Of a stretch of DNA of 64,000 nt, positions 33,744-43,350 are shown one piece after another. The notes beneath the pieces are model-generated. The model ran no database searches, was not told the DNA's origin, and saw only the letters and a program-made list of their open reading frames with translations. Within the stretch, counting starts at the first letter, position 1. Every line of letters starts with the position of its first letter. The DNA is from Bacteroidales bacterium (GTDB lineage: Bacteria; Bacteroidota; Bacteroidia; Bacteroidales; JAAYJT01): the NCBI GenBank assembly GCA_014860575.1, contig JACZJK010000020.1, positions 124,001 to 188,000 on the forward strand. Reading direction: 5' to 3'. Position numbers and translations under genes: made by a program.

Positions 33744-36218
33744 ATGAAAGCCACAATATCACTCCTAACCCTCATCATTCTATTGTTTTCTCCAAATGCC
33801 TTTGCCGGTTCAGAAAATGTGCGAACCACAAGAGTCTTCGGCAAAGTTGAGAGCCTGTCAGGAACGGCTTCGTTTGTTAACGTTTATGCTAAAGGCACTC
33901 ATCATGGCACAGCCACAAGCGAAGATGGATTTTATCAGTTGCAGCTTACACCCGGCCATCATACCTTGCGTGTGCAGGGAATTGGTTACCAGGCAGTGGA
34001 AAGGGAGATTGTGATTGCAGCTGATCAGGAACTTGAAATAAATTTTATAATTGACCCGGATATCCGGATGATAGAAGAAATTGTTATATCGGGCAGCAGG
34101 GTAGGGCAGTTGCGGATGTTACCAGGATCCATCAGCGTGATAGGACAACAAGAAATGAAAGATAGGGCGCCATTGAGTGGAAATGAATTGTTAAGAGGAA
34201 TTTCGGGTTTGAACGTTGTGGAAGAAGAAGGCGCTGGTTTGCGTTTAAACATTGGCATCCGCGGGCTCGACCCCGATAAAAGCCGTACCGTACTTATACT
34301 CGAAGATGGAATCCCGGTAGCTTTGGGGCCTTATGGAGAACCTGAAATGTATTTTACACCAGCCATTGAACGCATGGCCGGTCTTGAGGTTCTCAAAGGC
34401 AATGGACAAATACTTTACGGGCCGCAAACCATTGGTGGCGTTGTAAATTATATCACAGCCGACCCGCCTGCTGAAAGCTCCGGCAATGTTCTGATCCGTG
34501 GTGGCGAAGGAGGTTTTTTTACCGGCCAGTTCAATTACGGAAATACTTTCGGTAATTCCGGCATATTGGTGAATTACCTGCGCAAACAGGCCGATGCATT
34601 GGGGCCAACCACTTTCCAGCTCGATGATCTTTCGCTGAAATACAAAACGACCCTCAACGCACGTTCCGGTCTTATGATCAAGATGGGGGTTTATGATGAG
34701 AATTCCAATTCAACCTATATCGGGCTTACCCAGGCCATGTATGATGAAGGTGGAAATGATTTCACGGTTTTAGCGCCCCACGACAACCTTGATGTTCGGC
34801 GTTATTCGGCAAGCGCCGTGCACAATTACCGGATCACAGAACAAACAAAACTCAAAACAATACTTTTTGGCTATACAACCACCCGCAACTGGCGGCGCCA
34901 GGATTTCTCGGGCTCTTCCACGGCTTCCAACCAAACGGGTGTTGTTTTTGGCGATGAAAGCTTATCAGGTGGCGCTATTTACATGCGCAACAGCACCGGC
35001 AACCGCAACCGGCAATTCGAAGTTGCTGGTATCGAACCCCGTTTGAGTAGCCGCTTTTTTATCGGAACCATGCAAAACCACCTGGATGCCGGAATTCGCT
35101 TTATGTTTGAGCGTGCTTATGAACAGCGGGTGAATGGCCAAATGGCCGATGCGATTTCAGGGAATCTGCAGGATGATGAAATCAGAACCGGAAAAGCCGC
35201 AAGTGCATATTTACAAAACAAGTTCCTTGTTAGCGAACGCCTGGCATTTACTGCAGGATTCCGTTTCGAAAGCCTGTTTTATGAAAGATCCATTCTCAGG
35301 CTCGGCAACAAGGATACACTTCTTGGTACAACGGGCAACGTGCTGGCAGCAATTCCCGGCGCCGGGTTTAATTTCAGCGCCAGCGATCAGGTTGATATTT
35401 TTGGCGGCATACACCGTGGGTTCGCACCACCTCGCATCAAAGATGCCATAAGTAACAGCGGGGAGGATTTACAACTGGATGCCGAAAAAAGCTGGAATAT
35501 GGAATTAGGCAGCCGCACATTGCTCGCAGGGGAAGTTGAACTTGAACTAACGGCATTTTATATGGATTTCTCGAACCAGGTGATTCCGGTTTCAGAATCA
35601 TCGGGTGGTAGCGGGACTGGATTGATCAATGGTGGTCATACACGCCATACAGGAGCTGAACTAAGCCTTTTTGCGAACCGCATAGCACTTGCAGGCAGCG
35701 GATATTTTGTTGGGTTCAGATTAAATGCAACCTACGTGAAATCAGTTTTCAGCAGCGAGCGCCTGATCATCGAAAAGATAGCAAAGGGCAGTGCCGCGGA
35801 CACCTTGTTTGTAAACGTTGAAGGCAAGCGCACACCCTACGCCCCCGAATGGATGCTGAATGGCCATGCAATGCTTGATTCTCCGTTTGGGCTCGGATTG
35901 AGGATTAGTGGCACTTATACGGGCGCGCAATTCACGGATGTGCTCAATACACGAAATGTATTTGATTTTATCCAACTCTCTGCAAGCGACCCAGATTATA
36001 AGTACATGCAGGCAACTGCCAACGGCCAGATCGGTGAAATGGATGCATTCCTTCTCTTTGATGCTGCGGCTTATTATGAAATTGGCGATACCGGACTGGA
36101 AATTTCAGCAACTGTTAAGAACCTTTTTAACGAACGCTATATTGCCTCACGCAGGCCACAGGGAATCCGGGTTGGCTTGCCGAGAATGCTAATGATTGGC
36201 CTCGGCTGGAACTTTTAG
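33744..36218 (+). CDS. TonB-dependent receptor, FecA-like
   Basis: The 824-residue protein has a signal peptide (about 1-21, ending NAFAG). A carboxypeptidase-regulatory-like domain follows (about 30-105, GKVESLSGTASFVNVYAKGT and TSEDGFYQLQL). The plug domain is at about 120-230 (GSISVIGQQEM, LNIGIRGLDPDKSRTVLILE, GVVNYITADP), then a 22-strand barrel ends in LMIGLGWNF. TonB receptors take up iron chelates, vitamins or glycans through the outer membrane. The plug pattern resembles FecA-like ferric-chelate receptors more than SusC, and no SusD gene follows. It is divergent from a hemerythrin/LuxR pair, which could link it to iron control. Confidence 0.9.
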   Translation: MKATISLLTLIILLFSPNAFAGSENVRTTRVFGKVESLSGTASFVNVYAKGTHHGTATSEDGFYQLQLTPGHHTLRVQGIGYQAVEREIVIAADQELEINFIIDPDIRMIEEIVISGSRVGQLRMLPGSISVIGQQEMKDRAPLSGNELLRGISGLNVVEEEGAGLRLNIGIRGLDPDKSRTVLILEDGIPVALGPYGEPEMYFTPAIERMAGLEVLKGNGQILYGPQTIGGVVNYITADPPAESSGNVLIRGGEGGFFTGQFNYGNTFGNSGILVNYLRKQADALGPTTFQLDDLSLKYKTTLNARSGLMIKMGVYDENSNSTYIGLTQAMYDEGGNDFTVLAPHDNLDVRRYSASAVHNYRITEQTKLKTILFGYTTTRNWRRQDFSGSSTASNQTGVVFGDESLSGGAIYMRNSTGNRNRQFEVAGIEPRLSSRFFIGTMQNHLDAGIRFMFERAYEQRVNGQMADAISGNLQDDEIRTGKAASAYLQNKFLVSERLAFTAGFRFESLFYERSILRLGNKDTLLGTTGNVLAAIPGAGFNFSASDQVDIFGGIHRGFAPPRIKDAISNSGEDLQLDAEKSWNMELGSRTLLAGEVELELTAFYMDFSNQVIPVSESSGGSGTGLINGGHTRHTGAELSLFANRIALAGSGYFVGFRLNATYVKSVFSSERLIIEKIAKGSAADTLFVNVEGKRTPYAPEWMLNGHAMLDSPFGLGLRISGTYTGAQFTDVLNTRNVFDFIQLSASDPDYKYMQATANGQIGEMDAFLLFDAAAYYEIGDTGLEISATVKNLFNERYIASRRPQGIRVGLPRMLMIGLGWNF

Positions 36219-36240
36219 TACACATCTTTTACCTTTTGAA

Positions 36241-36264
36241 GCACCCTTTCTGCAGGGTGTTTTT
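36241..36264 (+). terminator. Rho-independent terminator after the TonB receptor gene
   Basis: CACCCT at 36242-36247 pairs with AGGGTG at 36254-36259 around a 6-base loop, followed by five T residues. It sits 23 bases after the stop codon. Confidence 0.8.
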
Positions 36265-36307
36265 CGTCATTCACCGGAATAGATTTTACCAGGCTTTATC
36301 GCTGGTT

Positions 36308-36315
36308 TAGTTTTG
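36308..36315 (+). promoter_or_regulatory. Bacteroidota -7 box (TAGTTTTG) for the DUF116 gene
   Basis: TAGTTTTG lies 24 bases before the ATG at 36340. The open frame can be extended to a TTG at 36313 inside this box, so the ATG at 36340 is the start. Confidence 0.55.
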
Positions 36316-36339
36316 CCAAACCATATATTTCGCGGCAAG

Positions 36340-37566
36340 ATGAAAACTAATAACACGCTAACTTACTCATTAGAAAACGGATCGGATAATGCTGAAAAGT
36401 ATTATGAGGATGTTGAAAGATTTACCAAGGTAGTAATGCAGGTTTGTGAAGAACAGGCAGGCGACCTGGTTGACGAATACCTTGTGTACCGCACTGAGCA
36501 ATATCCTGCGCAAAAATTACTCAGCCGCAATGAATATCTTTTTGAGGCACTATTGCTCGGTGTTTATTACCGGAGATATGGCGGATATACAAAAGGATCA
36601 ACATATTTGTCGAGGGTTTTTATGCAGGGCCTTGCTTCTCTGCGCCGTAAGGGTGGAATTTACAAAAAAATAGCTGATTCAATGAGGGGGCGCTTTGGTA
36701 TGGCGCTTTTAATGAAAGAGAAATACAAGCACAGCTTTCTTTTTCCGTCAACCCCGAATCTTCAACGCCTTATTCATTGGCTTGAAGCTACAGCAGAGTT
36801 CAGGCCCGAAGCCAGAAGAATCAGAAACTGGTATGAATTCCTGAAGTCACTTTCAGCAATTGAATCATCCGTTTATCTTTCCGTAGCAGGCCAGTTGGCC
36901 GATTGGTTCGAAGCCTATGCCGAAAAAAAGATGGGCGCTTATACCCAGCACGTGAACGACTTCCTTGAAAAGGTTCGCACCTCATACCTCCACCGCGAAG
37001 ATGCCATATCTGTGAACAAGACAAGTGTGGAGTATCATTTGAACATGCTGGCTGCAGAAGTGATGAATGAAAGTAGTTTTGAAAATTTTATGAAAACAAG
37101 GAGGAAAGTGCTGCTACTTCCGCCCTGCATGAGAGGCAGTGCCGCAGCCGGATGCAAGGCCACGGTGAACAGTCCTGAAGGCGATAAGTGCAAAGCTTGC
37201 AATGAAAACTGTGCGATTAACCGATACAGAAAACTTGGGCAACAACATGGGTTTGAAGTATTCATCATGCATCACGCTTCCAGACCACCCGATTGGCTGA
37301 AGGATAATACCAATGGGCAAACCGCTGTGGTTGGGGTTGCCTGCCTTACGAACCTGGTTTCTGGTGGATGGACATTACAGGAATTAAACATCCCGGCTCA
37401 ATGCGTGGTGCTCAACAGCAGCGGATGCAAACATTGGCGAACGGTGGCTACTGCCACAACGTTGAATGACACGGAACTTGTAAGGAAATTTAATGGCGGA
37501 AGAGCTCCGCTTCTCAACCGTCCCGTTTCGAACAAGAGAAAAGAACTGATCGCCTGCAACGCCTGA
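36340..37566 (+). CDS. DUF116 domain protein with cysteine-rich C-terminal part
   Basis: About 408 residues from the ATG at 36340. The N-terminal half is helical (VERFTKVVMQVCEEQ). The C-terminal part, from about residue 255, carries the DUF116 cysteine pattern: LPPCMRGSAAAGCKATV, DKCKACNENCAINRY and, later, AVVGVACLTNLVSGG and LNSSGCKHW. The Cys groups look like a metal or iron-sulfur site. DUF116 proteins occur in anaerobes and have no known reaction. The protein has no signal peptide, so it should be cytoplasmic, and no neighbour clarifies its role. Confidence 0.82.
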   Translation: MKTNNTLTYSLENGSDNAEKYYEDVERFTKVVMQVCEEQAGDLVDEYLVYRTEQYPAQKLLSRNEYLFEALLLGVYYRRYGGYTKGSTYLSRVFMQGLASLRRKGGIYKKIADSMRGRFGMALLMKEKYKHSFLFPSTPNLQRLIHWLEATAEFRPEARRIRNWYEFLKSLSAIESSVYLSVAGQLADWFEAYAEKKMGAYTQHVNDFLEKVRTSYLHREDAISVNKTSVEYHLNMLAAEVMNESSFENFMKTRRKVLLLPPCMRGSAAAGCKATVNSPEGDKCKACNENCAINRYRKLGQQHGFEVFIMHHASRPPDWLKDNTNGQTAVVGVACLTNLVSGGWTLQELNIPAQCVVLNSSGCKHWRTVATATTLNDTELVRKFNGGRAPLLNRPVSNKRKELIACNA

Positions 37567-37586
37567 ACCTGAAATTCAGTTAAGAT

Positions 37587-37614
37587 GGTACTTTTGGCTT
37601 GAACCAAAAGTACC
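37587..37614. repeat. Inverted repeat with 11-base perfect arms
   Basis: GGTACTTTTGG (37587-37597) and CCAAAAGTACC (37604-37614) enclose CTTGAA. The motif is of the kind often dispersed through Bacteroidota genomes. It is 20 bases after the DUF116 stop codon, but no T tract follows on the plus strand. It begins the 426-base gap 37567-37992, which has no gene. Confidence 0.7.
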
Positions 37615-37669
37615 CAAAAGTTCAAGGCTTAATAAAAACTCCTTGAATTCTACGTCAGGTTTTGGCAGC

Positions 37670-37741
37670 GCAGCACGAACCGTGCCGCAGTAAACTTATG
37701 TTTTCATAGTGCAGAGAGCAGTGCGGCACTACGCGTGCTGC
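37670..37741. repeat. Long imperfect inverted repeat
   Basis: Arms of 22 bases (37670-37691 and 37720-37741) have the form GCAGCACG, a variable tetramer, then GTGCCGCA, and the complement in the other arm, with a loop of 28 bases. Pairing is broken only at the centre of each arm and at the tips. The GC-rich hairpin lies between the DUF116 and MFS genes and has no T tract, so it resembles a mobile or dispersed palindrome rather than a terminator. Confidence 0.6.
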
Positions 37742-37930
37742 TGGCGCAAGGCCCGCCCTGAGAAATGCATGTGTTTATCTTCGTAGTTTAGTCTGGTAGC
37801 TTTCTCAGTGCTAAGCCCGCAAAACCTTCCTTGTATTACTACGGAGTTTTTATTATGCCGATCAGTCCTTCCGCCATTGAGCGAACCCAAAATTAGCTTC
37901 GCGGCCTGTGGTACTTATTAATTATTACAA

Positions 37931-37938
37931 TACATTTG
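37931..37938 (+). promoter_or_regulatory. Bacteroidota -7 box (TACATTTG) for the MFS gene
   Basis: TACATTTG fits TAnnTTTG, with a 54-base leader to the ATG at 37993. There is no clear TTG at the -33 position. Confidence 0.5.
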
Positions 37939-37992
37939 CCTCACTTTTTTGAAAGTGTTCTGTAATAGTTTAAATAAATTAAATCAAACCGT

Positions 37993-39393
37993 ATGAAAGA
38001 AAACGTCAAAAAACTACTGAGCGAGTCAAAAACGGCCCGTTGGATTGCCCTCGCACTTATCTCATTAACAATGTTCTTTGCTTACTTTTTTGTGGATGTT
38101 GCTGCACCTCTTCAAAGTTTGCTTGAACGTAACCACGGATGGACACCAGAAACTTTCGGCATGCTGGGAGGTTCAGAGTTTTTCCTGAACGTTTTCGCCT
38201 TCTTCCTGATCCTTTCGGGGATCATACTGGATAAGATGGGCATTCGGTTCACAATTATTACAGCAGGCCTGGCAATGGTTGTGGGTGGAGCCATCAAGTA
38301 TTATGCGCTTACCGAAGCTTTTGCCGGAACCGGTTTGGCCAATTGGCTCGATACTTTCTGGACGGTCGTTCCTTCTTCAGCCAAGCTGGCTTTCTTCGGG
38401 TTTGCTATTTTTGGTATTGGTGTTGAGATGGCGGGTATTACTGTTTCAAAAACAATTGTCAAATGGTTCAAAGGCAGAGAACTGGCCCTGGCCATGGGAC
38501 TGGAAATGGCGGTGGCCCGATTAGGCGTTTTTGCTGTATTTCGCCTTTCTCCTATTTTCGCCGAAAATGGTGGCGCAGTCAATGCCATCTTCTGGGGAGT
38601 TGCTTTCCTTATGGTAGGTTTTCTCACATTCTTTATTTACACCTTTATGGATGCGCGCTTCGACAAGGAAAAAGGTGTTGTTGCCGGCTCTGAACCCGAA
38701 GAGGCTTTTCGCATAAGCGATCTCTGGCTGATCCTGAAAAACCCTGGCTTCCTGGCTATTGCCGGATTATGCGTGTTGTTCTATTCGGCTATTTTCCCGT
38801 TCCAGAAATTTGCAACTGATATGCTGGCCTCCAAACTTGATATCAATATCAAAGATGCTGCAGCCATGTTCTCATACTTCCCGATCGGCGCTATGGTTCT
38901 TACTCCATTTATTGGCGCATTCCTCGATAAGAAAGGTTGGGGGGCTACCATGATGCTGTATGGGGCTATTCTGCTTACTGTTTCGCATTTAATTTTTGCG
39001 CTTGTACCTGCTGCAGCGTTTACTCCATTTATTGCATATGCCACCATTGTTATCCTTGGACTGGCTTTTTCACTGGTTCCTGCTTCAATGTGGCCTTCCA
39101 TTCCCAAGATTGTAGAAGAGCGATTCCTGGGTTCAGCATACGGCTTAACATTCTGGATTCAGAATATCGGCCTGCTGGCCGTACCCATTCTGATTGGTTG
39201 GGCGCTTACTGCCTCCAACCCTGGTGTAGCCGAGGCTATCGCAAGCGGAGACCTCAATGCAAAATATAATTATACTGTGCCGGAACTAATTTTCGCTGGT
39301 TTTGGTGTACTGGCGATGATCCTTGCACTAGTGCTCAAAGCAGTAGATAAGAAACATGGTTTTGGCCTTGATCTACCAAATAAAAGAAGCTAA
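37993..39393 (+). CDS. MFS transporter
   Basis: The 466-residue protein has about 12 hydrophobic helices, beginning with ARWIALALISLTMFFAYFFV. A loop between helices 2 and 3 (ILDKMGIRFTIITAG) matches the MFS G-x-x-x-D-R-x-G-R pattern in degraded form, and similar helix-flanking stretches recur later (FLDKKGWGATMMLYGA). The family is similar to MFSD1-like carriers; no substrate motif is visible. It is preceded by its own promoter and followed by a good terminator, so it is transcribed alone. Confidence 0.85.
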   Translation: MKENVKKLLSESKTARWIALALISLTMFFAYFFVDVAAPLQSLLERNHGWTPETFGMLGGSEFFLNVFAFFLILSGIILDKMGIRFTIITAGLAMVVGGAIKYYALTEAFAGTGLANWLDTFWTVVPSSAKLAFFGFAIFGIGVEMAGITVSKTIVKWFKGRELALAMGLEMAVARLGVFAVFRLSPIFAENGGAVNAIFWGVAFLMVGFLTFFIYTFMDARFDKEKGVVAGSEPEEAFRISDLWLILKNPGFLAIAGLCVLFYSAIFPFQKFATDMLASKLDINIKDAAAMFSYFPIGAMVLTPFIGAFLDKKGWGATMMLYGAILLTVSHLIFALVPAAAFTPFIAYATIVILGLAFSLVPASMWPSIPKIVEERFLGSAYGLTFWIQNIGLLAVPILIGWALTASNPGVAEAIASGDLNAKYNYTVPELIFAGFGVLAMILALVLKAVDKKHGFGLDLPNKRS

Positions 39394-39410
39394 AAACCTT
39401 CAGTAAAATT

Positions 39411-39447
39411 AAAACGGCTGACTTCCGCAAGGAAATCAGCCGTTTTT
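39411..39447 (+). terminator. Rho-independent terminator after the MFS gene
   Basis: AAAACGGCTGA pairs with TCAGCCGTTTT, with an inner TTCC/GGAA stem after one mismatch and a GCAA loop, followed by TTTTT ending at 39447. Confidence 0.9.
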
Positions 39448-39710
39448 GGTTCAAAGTTTAAAGTTCAAGGTTCAATGTTCCAGTCGCTGAGCTTGCTGAT
39501 CCGCGCCGGGTTAAATGTTCAAAGTTCAAGGCTCCGGGTTGAGTACAATCTAACTTAGATGTGGACTACTACTGCCACTGCCGCTGTTTCGGGTTCAAGA
39601 TTCAAGTTTCCGGATCTCTTCATCTCAAATTCTCAAATTCTCATTTTCTCCTAGTCCCTCAGTCTCTTGTCTCCCCATCTCTCTATCCCTAAGCCCCAAG
39701 CTCTTCGCTA
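39448..39710. repeat. Gene-free region with GTTCAA-type repeats and a pyrimidine-rich end
   Basis: Up to about 39550 the sequence is a degenerate series of GTTCAAAGTTCAAGG-like words (for example 39450-39480 and 39510-39530). From about 39600 it becomes pyrimidine-rich (TCTC and CTCCC runs). A similar pyrimidine-rich stretch lies before the operon end at 5200-5275. I see no gene, promoter or RNA in it. Confidence 0.5.
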
Positions 39711-41045
39711 TCAACCCTTATACCTCAGCCACTTCCACAACTCCGCATAATCCACCTTTTTGCCGTACATCAAAATTCCGGTGCGGTAGATTTTTGCAGC
39801 CATCCAGGTAGCGCCCAGAAAGCCAAGAACAAGCAGGGTTGCCGATAAGGCAAGGTCGAAAAACGGCACGCCGAAAGGAATTCGTATCATCATAATCACT
39901 GGTGAAGTGAGCGGGATGATTGAGAACCAGAAGGCAATAGCGCCATTGGGTTCGTTAATCACATACTGTGCCATCACAATGGCGATGATCAACGGTATTG
40001 TGATCGGGAACATGAACTGTTGAGAATCGGTTTCGCTGTCAACGGCCCCTCCGATAGCCGCAAACAAGGCTGCATACAGCAGGTAACCACCAATGAAAAA
40101 GAAAAGGAATGAAAAAATGATGGTTCCGAAATTAATTGAACGGACGCCTTCGGCAACCTGAGCCATCATAGAGTCGTCCATCTGCATGGTGTCCTCTGTA
40201 ATTTGAACCGGGCTTGCAATGCGGCTATCGGTTACAAGCATTTTATCGGTTTGCGGGGCTTTGAATTTTGAAGGAAATGCTGTTTGAAAGCCAACTACGA
40301 TCAACAAAGTGAGTACGATCCAAAGCAGAAATTGAGTGAGACCTACCATGCCAACGCCAATAATCTTGCCCATCATTAACTGAAATGGCTTCACTGACGA
40401 AACAATTACCTCCACGATGCGACTGGTTTTTTCCTCGATTACGCCACGCAACACCTGGCTTCCGAACATGAAAATGAAAATGTAGATCATGAACGCGGAA
40501 GCAAAACCCACAATGGTTGCTACTTCCGAGAATTTCTTTTCCTCTTTGCCGCCTTCGTGCAGTTTGATGGTCATCAGGTTCACACTGCTTTTGATGGATT
40601 TTACAATATCCGGATCAAGACCCGAAGCGGCCAGTTTCAGGCTTTCCACTTCGCGGCGCATGGTGCTGCTGATATGCGATTTCATGACCATGGTTGGCTG
40701 TTTGTCGAAATAAAGGAATGCCGAAGTGGGAACGCTTAATTCTGTTGCTGGAATGTACAACAGGGCGTCATCGCCGCTGCGTGGAAAATGCTGCTTGGCA
40801 GTCTCAATATCGGTAAGCTGTGGTTTGAAGGTAAGTTGCTCGGTATCTTCGAAGCGTTCAATGAACAGTCCGGTTTCATCAACAACCTGTATGGTTTTGG
40901 TATCTCCCCCCATTTGCGATAAATACACCGGCACAATAAACAATGCTGCCATCAGGATTGGGCCGAGGATTGTCATTACAATGAATGATTTTTTCTTGAC
41001 CCTTGTAAGGTATTCCCTTTGTATGATAAGTGATATTTTGCTCAT
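39711..41045 (-). CDS. NatB-like ABC-2 permease
   Basis: The 444-residue protein starts MSKISLIIQREYLTRVKKKS, has an N-terminal transmembrane helix (about 22-42, FIVMTILGPILMAALFIVPV), a long extracytoplasmic loop (about 45-170), and five further helices near the C-terminus (for example IVGFASAFMIYIFIFMFGS and FLFFFIGGYLLYAALFAAIG). This is the ABC-2 NatB/YhaP layout. It lies 11 bases after the ATPase gene (41057-42010), with which it should form an exporter, in known cases for sodium or peptides. The substrate is not readable here. Confidence 0.87.
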   Translation of the reverse strand: MSKISLIIQREYLTRVKKKSFIVMTILGPILMAALFIVPVYLSQMGGDTKTIQVVDETGLFIERFEDTEQLTFKPQLTDIETAKQHFPRSGDDALLYIPATELSVPTSAFLYFDKQPTMVMKSHISSTMRREVESLKLAASGLDPDIVKSIKSSVNLMTIKLHEGGKEEKKFSEVATIVGFASAFMIYIFIFMFGSQVLRGVIEEKTSRIVEVIVSSVKPFQLMMGKIIGVGMVGLTQFLLWIVLTLLIVVGFQTAFPSKFKAPQTDKMLVTDSRIASPVQITEDTMQMDDSMMAQVAEGVRSINFGTIIFSFLFFFIGGYLLYAALFAAIGGAVDSETDSQQFMFPITIPLIIAIVMAQYVINEPNGAIAFWFSIIPLTSPVIMMIRIPFGVPFFDLALSATLLVLGFLGATWMAAKIYRTGILMYGKKVDYAELWKWLRYKG

Positions 41046-41056
41046 GACTTTCAGGC

Positions 41057-42010
41057 TTAAAGGTTGTTTGCAATTTCGTTAACTGTAGATTTGCCGGTGG
41101 CATCGCTCACCTTTTGTATAAAGATATCATTCATGGATGGCAGTATTTCCTGGAAACTGTGGATTTCAACATGAGGTAGCAGGTTCTGAAGCAGTTCGTT
41201 GGGTCTTGTTTTTTCAGGAACCTTGATCTTATATAATTTCAAACCTTCGTCTTCTGAAGTTTCAATAACATTAAACCCGGGTTTCAGCACCTGGTTCAAA
41301 TCGCCGTTCAGCGAATTGCATACTACTTTGAATGTGTTGCTTTTGTAATCCTGACGGATGTCTTTCACACGTCCTTCAAGGATTTTCTCTGATTTGTTGA
41401 TCAGGGCAATATCGTCGCAAAGTTCTTCAACTGAAGCCATGTTGTGGGTGCTGAAGATGATGGTTGAGCCTTCCTTGCGCAGCCGCAGAATTTCCTCTTT
41501 CAGGATGTTGACGTTGATGGGATCGAAACCGCTGAAAGGTTCGTCGAAGATAAGTAAGCGCGGTTCATGAATCACAGTAACAATGAACTGTATTTTTTGC
41601 TGCATGCCTTTTGAAAGCTCTTCCACCTTTTTATCCCACCACCCCTGTATGTCCATTCGTGTGAACCATTTTTTCAGACGCAGGTCGGCTTCGTTCCTGC
41701 TCATACCTTTGAGACGGGCAAGGTACAGCGCTTGTTCACCGACTTTCATTTTTTTATAAAGTCCGCGCTCTTCGGGCAAATAACCGATTTGCTCCGTGTG
41801 TTTTGGAATGAGCCGGGTTCCGGCAAAAAACAGCTCACCTTCATCGGGCGCGGTGATCTGGTTGATGATCCTGATCAGCGTTGTTTTACCAGCGCCATTG
41901 GGACCCAGCAAACCAAAGATACTTTGCTCGCGAACGCTGATGCTAACTTTGTTTAGCGCCAGATGGTTCGCAAATTGTTTAACTACATTGTTGGCAGTAA
42001 AGAGTTCCAT
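41057..42010 (-). CDS. NatA-like ABC ATP-binding protein
   Basis: The 317-residue ATPase has Walker A LLGPNGAGKTT (36-44), signature LSKGMQQKI (from 132), Walker B LLIFDEPFSGFDP (from 152) and H-loop STHN (His189). Residues about 215-300 form the DUF4162-like C-terminal domain of the NatA/CcmA subgroup. It is the first gene of a two-gene exporter operon with the ABC-2 permease downstream. Confidence 0.93.
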   Translation of the reverse strand: MELFTANNVVKQFANHLALNKVSISVREQSIFGLLGPNGAGKTTLIRIINQITAPDEGELFFAGTRLIPKHTEQIGYLPEERGLYKKMKVGEQALYLARLKGMSRNEADLRLKKWFTRMDIQGWWDKKVEELSKGMQQKIQFIVTVIHEPRLLIFDEPFSGFDPINVNILKEEILRLRKEGSTIIFSTHNMASVEELCDDIALINKSEKILEGRVKDIRQDYKSNTFKVVCNSLNGDLNQVLKPGFNVIETSEDEGLKLYKIKVPEKTRPNELLQNLLPHVEIHSFQEILPSMNDIFIQKVSDATGKSTVNEIANNL

Positions 42011-42153
42011 TGTTATTGATTGAGTGGTTTTTGAAGAAGTGATCCAAAAAGAATATCGAAGATTGTTAACGTGTTCAGATTATTAATGTTTGCATTGCGC
42101 AAGGTTAAAAGCGCCTGTAAATATCTTACATGTTTAGGAGGCAGCAATTCTTT

Positions 42154-43317
42154 TTACTGAAAATATTCCCTCATCCGTTCGTAAAAGTTCTTTTCCTTGC
42201 CGGTAGGGCTGGGCTGAAAATTCTTTGAATCCCTGAGTTTCTCAATAATTGCGCGCTCTTCTTTTGAAAGCGCCTGCGGGGTCCAAACATTTATTGAAAC
42301 CAGCAAATCGCCACGCCCATGACTGTCAACTGAAGGCAACCCCTTGCCCTTTAAACGCAATACTTTACCGGATTGTGTTCCAGGCTCAATTTTAATACGG
42401 GCACGGCCTTCAAGGGTAGGAACTTCAAGGCTTTCGCCGAGGGCTGCCTCGGAGAAACTCACATAGTGTTCAAAAAACAGGTTTTGGCCATCGCGGATCA
42501 ATTGCGGATGTTTTTGCTCTTCAATCAATACAATCAGATCGCCGGGAATGCCACCCCGCGCGGCGGCATTTCCTTTGCCGCTCACGGAGAGTTGCATTCC
42601 TTCAGCGACTCCAGCAGGAATATGAATGCTGATGACTTCCTCGCCCCTAACAATGCCATTTCCGGCACAGGCCGGGCATTTATCGCTGATGGTACGCCCA
42701 TCACCCCCGCAAGCCGGACAAGTGCTTGTAGTTTGCATCTGACCAAGAAAAGTGTTGGTAACACGCGTTACCTGCCCCGAACCATGACAGGTTGAGCAGG
42801 TATTGTACGATCCTCCGCCACGGGCGCCGCTTCCGCTGCATTCGTTGCAACCGACATATTTCTGAACTTTAATCTTTTTCTCAACGCCTTTCGAAATTTC
42901 TTCGAGCGTGAGCTTAACTTTCACGCGAAGGTTGGTTCCACGGTTCACACGCCTGCGCTGTTGCGATTGCCTTCCGCCGAAATTACTGAAACCACCGAAA
43001 CCGCCAAATGCATTTTCAAAGACATCGCCAAACTGGCTGAAGATATCTTCCATGCTCATGCCGCCTCCGCTGTATCCGCCACCGCCCATATTCTTCAGGC
43101 CGTCATGGCCAAAACGGTCGTATTTAGCGCGTTTGTCGGCATTGCTTAACACTTCATAAGCCTCGGCAGCTTCCTTGAAGTTTTCTTCGGCTTGCTTGTC
43201 GCCCGGGTTTTTATCCGGGTGATATTTCAGGGCGCACTGCCGGTAGGCCTTCTTGATAGCAGTTTCGTCAGCGTTGCGTTCAACACCCAATATTTCGTAA
43301 TAGTCTCTTTTTGCCAC
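42154..43317 (-). CDS. dnaJ: Chaperone DnaJ
   Basis: The 387-residue protein has the complete type I DnaJ order. The J domain has HPD at 33-35, and a Gly/Phe-rich region (about 70-120) with GGGYSGGG follows. Four CxxCxGxG zinc motifs are present ([32 protein letters not shown]), then the substrate-binding C-terminal domains. It presents unfolded proteins to DnaK. It lies 33 bases after grpE on the same strand, giving a grpE-dnaJ unit; dnaK is not in the window. Confidence 0.97.
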   Translation of the reverse strand: MAKRDYYEILGVERNADETAIKKAYRQCALKYHPDKNPGDKQAEENFKEAAEAYEVLSNADKRAKYDRFGHDGLKNMGGGGYSGGGMSMEDIFSQFGDVFENAFGGFGGFSNFGGRQSQQRRRVNRGTNLRVKVKLTLEEISKGVEKKIKVQKYVGCNECSGSGARGGGSYNTCSTCHGSGQVTRVTNTFLGQMQTTSTCPACGGDGRTISDKCPACAGNGIVRGEEVISIHIPAGVAEGMQLSVSGKGNAAARGGIPGDLIVLIEEQKHPQLIRDGQNLFFEHYVSFSEAALGESLEVPTLEGRARIKIEPGTQSGKVLRLKGKGLPSVDSHGRGDLLVSINVWTPQALSKEERAIIEKLRDSKNFQPSPTGKEKNFYERMREYFQ

Positions 43318-43350
43318 AATTGCTTCTCCAGATAAATCTTTTAATTTGTA

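Noticed and set aside
37587-37614. Terminator for the DUF116 gene
   Set aside because: The inverted repeat has no T tract after it on the plus strand, and its sequence is that of a dispersed repeat.
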